From the NCBI GenBank assembly GCA_018350325.1, contig JAEVLN010000009.1, positions 703,388 through 767,387 on the forward strand: a stretch of DNA of 64,000 nt, written 5' to 3'. This document shows positions 60,006-64,000 of the stretch, piece after piece. The notes below the pieces were generated by a model that had not been told where the DNA came from, did no database searches, and saw nothing but the letters and a program-made list of their open reading frames with translations. Source of the DNA: Globodera rostochiensis. Its lineage: Eukaryota > Nematoda > Chromadorea > Rhabditida > Heteroderidae. Position 1 is the stretch's first letter. Every line of letters begins with the position of its first letter. A program made the position numbers and the translations under genes.

Positions 60006-60350
60006 ACTTTTCCTTCCTCCAATTGAATCGAACCCGGAGGGGATATGAGGAGGGTTGGGGCTTTTCCTTCCTCCAACCGAATCGAACCCGGAGTCGAGAT
60101 GAGGAGGGTTGAGGCTTTTCCTTCCTCCAACCGAATCGAACCCGGAGTCGAGATGAGGAGGGTTGAGGCTTTTCATTCCTCCAGGACCCGGAAGGGTTGA
60201 GGCTTTTCATTCCTCCAGGACCCGGAAGGGTTGAGGCTTTTCCTTCCTCCAGGACCCGGAAGGGTTGAGGCTTTTCCTTCCTCCAATCGAATCGAACCCG
60301 GAGGGGATATGAGGAGAGTTGAGGCTTTTCCTTCTTCCGACCGGAGCCGG
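60006..60350. repeat. Minisatellite with 53-bp and 34-bp units
   Basis: Units begin CTTTTCCTTCCTCCAACCGA and end GATGAGGAGGGTTGAGG. A shorter derivative (CATTCCTCCAGGACCCGGAA...GGTTGAGG) lacks the GAATCGAAC part. About eight units in total, with three shorter ones in the middle. It lies directly upstream of the integrin-like fragment. Confidence 0.85.
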
Positions 60351-60433
60351 AAGAGAGAAGAGTTAAGGCGCTTTTCCTTTCTCTGATCGTGCCAATTTCG
60401 ACGACCCCTGTGAATAATTGCTTTCCCCTTAAG

Positions 60434-60689
60434 CAGTCCTTCCGGCCCTATGTCTACTTTGGTCATCATTCTCATAGTGATCGCCGGTATCGCGCTGATC
60501 ACTCTGCTGTTGCTGCTGCTGTGGAAGCTGATTACCCTCATCTACGACCGAAGGGAGTTCGCGCGCTTCGAAAAGGACCGTCTGCAGGCCAGATCGGACA
60601 CGGTCATTTGCTTAGTTGGTTTATTGACAGGCAAATGCTTTTTTCAGTTTGTGAATCCGCTCTTTGTGCACGCGACCAGCAGCTGCTAG
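60434..60689 (+). pseudogene. Beta-integrin transmembrane/cytoplasmic tail fragment, truncated
   Basis: Two exons, 60434-60602 and 60648-60689. The first gives a transmembrane helix ([20 protein letters not shown]), then the conserved membrane-proximal tail [20 protein letters not shown], which closely resembles integrin beta tails (W-K-x-hydrophobic...D-R-R-E-[FY]-x-x-F-E-K-[DE]). The second begins [13 protein letters not shown] and ends in TAG; immediately after, in the same frame, come NPVYAND. Integrin beta tails normally carry two NPxY-type motifs; here the first is NPLF and the second lies beyond the stop. No extracellular-domain exon is visible for at least 2.6 kb upstream. It is probably an orphan fragment or pseudogene, or a truncated tail whose upstream exons are far away. 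Confidence 0.7.
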
Positions 60690-61368
60690 AACCCGGTGTA
60701 CGCTAACGACCAATATGAATTAATAATCAATTTGCCATATTTATATTTTATCGATTTGCGGTGTCGAAATTTTTTAAAAATGATAAAAACCATATAGTAA
60801 AATGCTCTGAATGATTGATTGATAAGCATACTTTGCAATTTGCGTCGACGTGAATCAAATTTTTGGGAAATTTACAAACAAACAAAAAATGATTAGATCA
60901 AATGGGTATTTGATATTTGAGAGTGAGGGAAAAGAGTAATTTAGTAAAAAAGTCTTGTTTTCCGAGACAAGAAACCCGATTACTCGAGACCGAGACGAGA
61001 CTCCAAAAACCTCCGAGAAGACAGAGGCTCTCGCACATCACTAATCTGCACCATCATTCCCATAAATTGGCACGCTATCAAAAGGTCCCGCGGATTAAAT
61101 AACGGAAGACGTCCAAAGGCCCACGGACAAAACCTTCCCTTAATGATTTGGGCACTGCTCAGAAACTCTTTGGGTTGAGAATGTTGCGCACCCCATAAGA
61201 TTGTGTTTTTGGGATTCCACATAATTTTTGACTCACCTTTTTATCGTACGGAAGCGAGTTGGCGGTAGTCCCTTTTTATCATAGCATTAATGGTTCGGAA
61301 AATTTTGTTTATTACATCGAACTAAATGCCTTGGCATCTTTCAGTTTGTTGTTATTAAGTAGGGCTTT
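60690..61368. other. Intergenic DNA
   Basis: Contains GAGACCGAGACGAGAC-type words (60960-61030) like the element interiors elsewhere. No gene seen. Confidence 0.35.
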
Positions 61369-63842
61369 CGATAACACCGAGACTCTCGAACGCCTTATTG
61401 GTTAAGACAAATTTAAGCGCCACCCAATAAAAGGCAGCGCTGCTCCAAAAATTAAACCTTGCCACAGATATTTTGACAGCTTGTCTGTGGCAGGATATTT
61501 CAAGTGCCTCTTGAACATTATAGTCAAAGAAAGCCTCGCCGTAGGGAAGTAAATCTTTTATCATTAGCAAATGTTAGATGCTGTGCGTGCATTTTTGGGT
61601 CCGATTCCAGCGTCTGTTATGCAATAAGTTCTTCACTCAACGCACACTCTTTTCTTCACTCGTCGTCTGCTGCTCTCTCTCTCTCTCTCTCTCTTCATGT
61701 CCCGAACATTTTCTACGGGTGATGATACTACGTTTGGCCAACTGTACATTTTGCCAATGTTACGTTTTTGAAATGTTTTGAAGCCAAAAGATTCCGAAAA
61801 ATTTTGAAATCGAAAAACCTTCGAATTCGGGGGTCCGGTGTTTGAAATGGTCGAAATTTAAGTTTTTGATGGGTTGGAAAATGTAACATTTTTGCTGGGT
61901 TGGCCAAATATTGGCAAAACGCAGTGAAATTTTTTCTCATAATCTGGCCTGCGTTCCACAAACATTGCTTACGACCATATTTTTTTGCGAATATTTCTTT
62001 TTTGATTTTTCAGGACTCAAAAAATCGTTTAAGAATTTAATCCACTTTTTGTGCTAAATCCAACAAGACTAAACATTTTTCGGCTTGTGATTATTTCCAA
62101 TTTTAGGATTAACGTTAGATGCTGCATTCATCAAACAAATTTGTTATCATTTTATTCAAGAAAAAATTGTTAAATTATTTTTTAGATTTGGTGCAAAAAG
62201 AAAATCTTGTCAACTTCTTTCTGCCCGTAACTGAAAAAGAAAATACTCTAAAAAGCGGCGGATTCACTCATTAGCATTCAGTCGTCATCACCTTAAATGT
62301 TAAAGTAATATTTATTTTTATTATTTAATTTTATAAAGATTAGTCCAATCGCATAATGTTATCTAAAGATCCTTGCTCGTCGAAGAAATAAACATTTTTT
62401 TGTATATTAAATCTTTTTTTCATATTTAATTTTATGTCCCGATCCCGAAGAACCCCGTCCCAGGACTTACTGTCGAAATATTCATTATAGAGACCGTAGT
62501 CACGCAGTGGGAAGTGATCGGTACACCGCACTTCGTTGCCATTGATTGTGGCACTTCCGCCGTGGGCGAAATCCACATTAAACACATTTCGGGGTTCGGC
62601 ATTGGCATCCACATGGTCTTTGTACTGTTGTGTAAATCTTATTCCGCCAAAGTTGAGCCAACTGTAGCGGACACTGACGAAGCACTTTAGTACTCTTTTA
62701 TTTTGGGCTTCTCTTGGAGAAACTAAACAGCCAAGACAGCTTTGACGGGCCTTGAAAAAGGAATTTAATATCTTTAATTATACATTTTTCAATTTAAAAT
62801 TATTTTAACAGTAATTCAGAAGATGATTTAATAGTATGATTCTAATTTTAAATAATTAATACAAATATAGTAAAGCTAACCGGTATGAACAAATTCCATT
62901 CAGGCTAAGAATGGGTGGGTGCAAAGCGCGTTTTTGAAAAATTCTTATGGCAAATTTGACAAAACAATAGGGGGAGGAACCATTGTTTTTGGCCAACATG
63001 TTTCCGCCATACAATTTAACTTATTTTGCTATTTTTTATTACTTTATTTTTGACTAAAAAGGGTTCCTGCTCCCTATGGTTTTATCAAAATTTAAAAAAA
63101 AAACATTTCCGCGACTCCACCCTATCAAAAATGTGCTTTGGACTATTTCTTCTAAATCCGCGTTCCCCCGGTCAGCTTATTAATTACTAAACCCTCTAAT
63201 TAATTAAATTTGCTTACATCATTTGTGTCTTTCTTATAAAATCCAATTGTGATACCTTCAGCAGTACAACCGCGGAAATATCGCAAAAATTGTTCATCAA
63301 TGGGAAATTCGAATTGTCCCCTTGCGCCAGTGTAAAAAGAAATATTTCTGCCAGTCTGACCGCAAAAAATGTCCACAACCTTAAGATTTTGCATTTTAAA
63401 TAGAAAATGTAAAAATTCGACCGTTTAGAATTTTAAATCTGTTTTTTCCAAGCATTCTAAATTTGATTATGATATCGTAGAATCAACATAAAACTTTATA
63501 GAAATTAATAATTTGTAAACAAAATATATTTTTAAAAAAGGCATTTTAATTTATTTGACTTTTTACCACTTCATTCTCCCTTCTACCCTGCACAACTCCT
63601 TTGAAGTACACGTAAACTGTTGCATCATTTGTAGACGAATTGTCGGCATCGGGTGAAGGGTAGGCGATGGTAACAAATGGAATTACAGTAAGAAATATCA
63701 GAAAAATAATACGGTAGGGAACAGTCATTGTAGCGGTTTTTTAAAGTTGAAAAATCTGTAACAATTTCAAAAATCGAGTGACAAAATTCATTTTGCTGAG
63801 GGCAGCCCTTTTGATTTTTATTGACATTTTTAAACGGCAAGT
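61369..63842 (-). repeat. Right arm of the 2.5-kb inverted duplication
   Basis: Reverse complement of 29348-31868, with scattered substitutions and small indels in homopolymers. The CT microsatellite at 61674-61693 corresponds to the GA run at 31545-31562 but is slightly longer. Just outside the outer end is a TCGGCGG hairpin repeat on the minus strand (63855-63890). Confidence 0.9.
62340..63728 (-). CDS. Secreted protein A, inverted copy (244 residues)
   Basis: Exons 63728-63567, 63379-63218 and 62750-62340, phase 0 throughout, ending in TAA. The signal peptide and exon 2 look the same as in the copy at 29461. Exon 3 differs by a few residues (PRNV for PQNV, WDGVLRD for WDGLLRD) and near the end, where two compensating A-run indels change KLNIEKNDLIYKKNVYF to KLNMKKRFNIQKNVYF before both copies return to FDEQGSLDNIMRLD. 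The splice sites are preserved in both copies and the reading frame is open, suggesting that both are or were functional. Converges on the other copy across 31 kb. Confidence 0.75.
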
Positions 63843-64000
63843 AAAGTTTTGTTGGCACCGCCGACCCCCCCCCCCATTCTAAAAAGCTTTAATTTTCCAA
63901 AATTTGCTTGCAAATCTAAACAAACAAATTCTCAAAAAACCTGACAATTTCTTACGAGAAAAATAAGGGTTTATTAATAAATTGGAATAAATTTGAAAAT
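63843..64000. repeat. Minus-strand copy of the TCGGCGG hairpin repeat
   Basis: TTGGCACCGCCGACCCCC followed by AAAAAGCTTTAATTTT and TTTGCTTGCAAATC is the reverse complement of the repeat's left part seen at 16.8, 20.8 and 53.6 kb. The rest of the window end is AT-rich with no gene. Confidence 0.55.

Larger units (their letters stand above)
57785..60433. other. Mostly non-coding spacer
   Basis: Holds the 5' side of the BED/FLYWCH gene (unfound first exon), a foldback at 58187-58572, a tRNA-like unit at 59261-59337 and a minisatellite at 60006-60350. No other exon could be supported. Confidence 0.45.

Overview
This window looks like nuclear DNA from a nematode. The signs are AT-rich sequence, short phase-consistent introns (many 45-200 nt) with TTTTCAG-like acceptors, a neuropeptide-like GYG precursor, an SLC17-type transporter, BED/FLYWCH zinc fingers, and a fragment resembling nematode beta-integrin. 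One exon junction looks like a GC-AG intron, a class reported as unusually common in cyst nematodes. A tylenchid plant parasite is therefore plausible, but nothing here proves it. There are no bacterial operons, CRISPR arrays or rRNA genes. All gene models were built by hand from reading frame, splice signals and phase. Six multi-exon models close to a multiple of three with matching phases at every junction: the transporter, the RING protein, the BED/FLYWCH protein, the repeat-rich secreted protein, the 214-residue secreted protein, and the inverted pair.

Layout. 0.2-0.5 kb: a small secreted peptide precursor (-). 0.5-9.3 kb: AT-rich, gene-poor DNA with diverged repeat copies and a few GC-rich exon-like islands. 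9.4-13.2 kb: a tRNA-like element, a 3.3-kb minisatellite and a strong hairpin. 13.2-16.3 kb: gene-poor repeats. 18.0-21.8 kb: SLC17-like transporter (+). 23.6-26.8 kb: helix-turn-helix (HTH) modules, each in its own phase 1-1 exon (-). 28.3-29.2 kb: a (GGGGTC)n block. 29.5-30.9 kb: secreted protein A (+), copied in inverted orientation at 62.3-63.7 kb. 32.6-33.6 kb: a 214-residue secreted protein. 33.7-40.2 kb: an 18-exon RING protein. 40.4-43.0 kb: a 27-bp minisatellite and a Mutator-like element. 43.9-44.4 kb: Cys-rich/Thr-rich exons. 45.0-47.0 kb: a helical protein (-). 47.6-49.9 kb: a secreted repeat-rich protein (-). 51.4-57.8 kb: a BED plus four-FLYWCH protein (-). 60.4-60.7 kb: a beta-integrin tail with a stop before its second NPxY.

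The clearest theme outside the genes is transposition. At least four short non-autonomous elements have terminal inverted repeats and 8-bp (or nearly 8-bp) direct repeats like the hAT superfamily, several more are likely, and one has long nested inverted repeats and a 10-bp duplication like Mutator elements. Each hAT-like element is largely built from its own reiterated 6-10 bp motif. A separate hairpin repeat (TCGGCGGTGCC...GGCGCCGCCGA) recurs inside several otherwise unrelated elements.

The genes do not form one pathway. Groups that may belong together are secreted protein A, its inverted copy and the 214-residue secreted protein (shared N-terminal pattern), and two DNA-binding proteins made of serially duplicated domains (HTH and FLYWCH).
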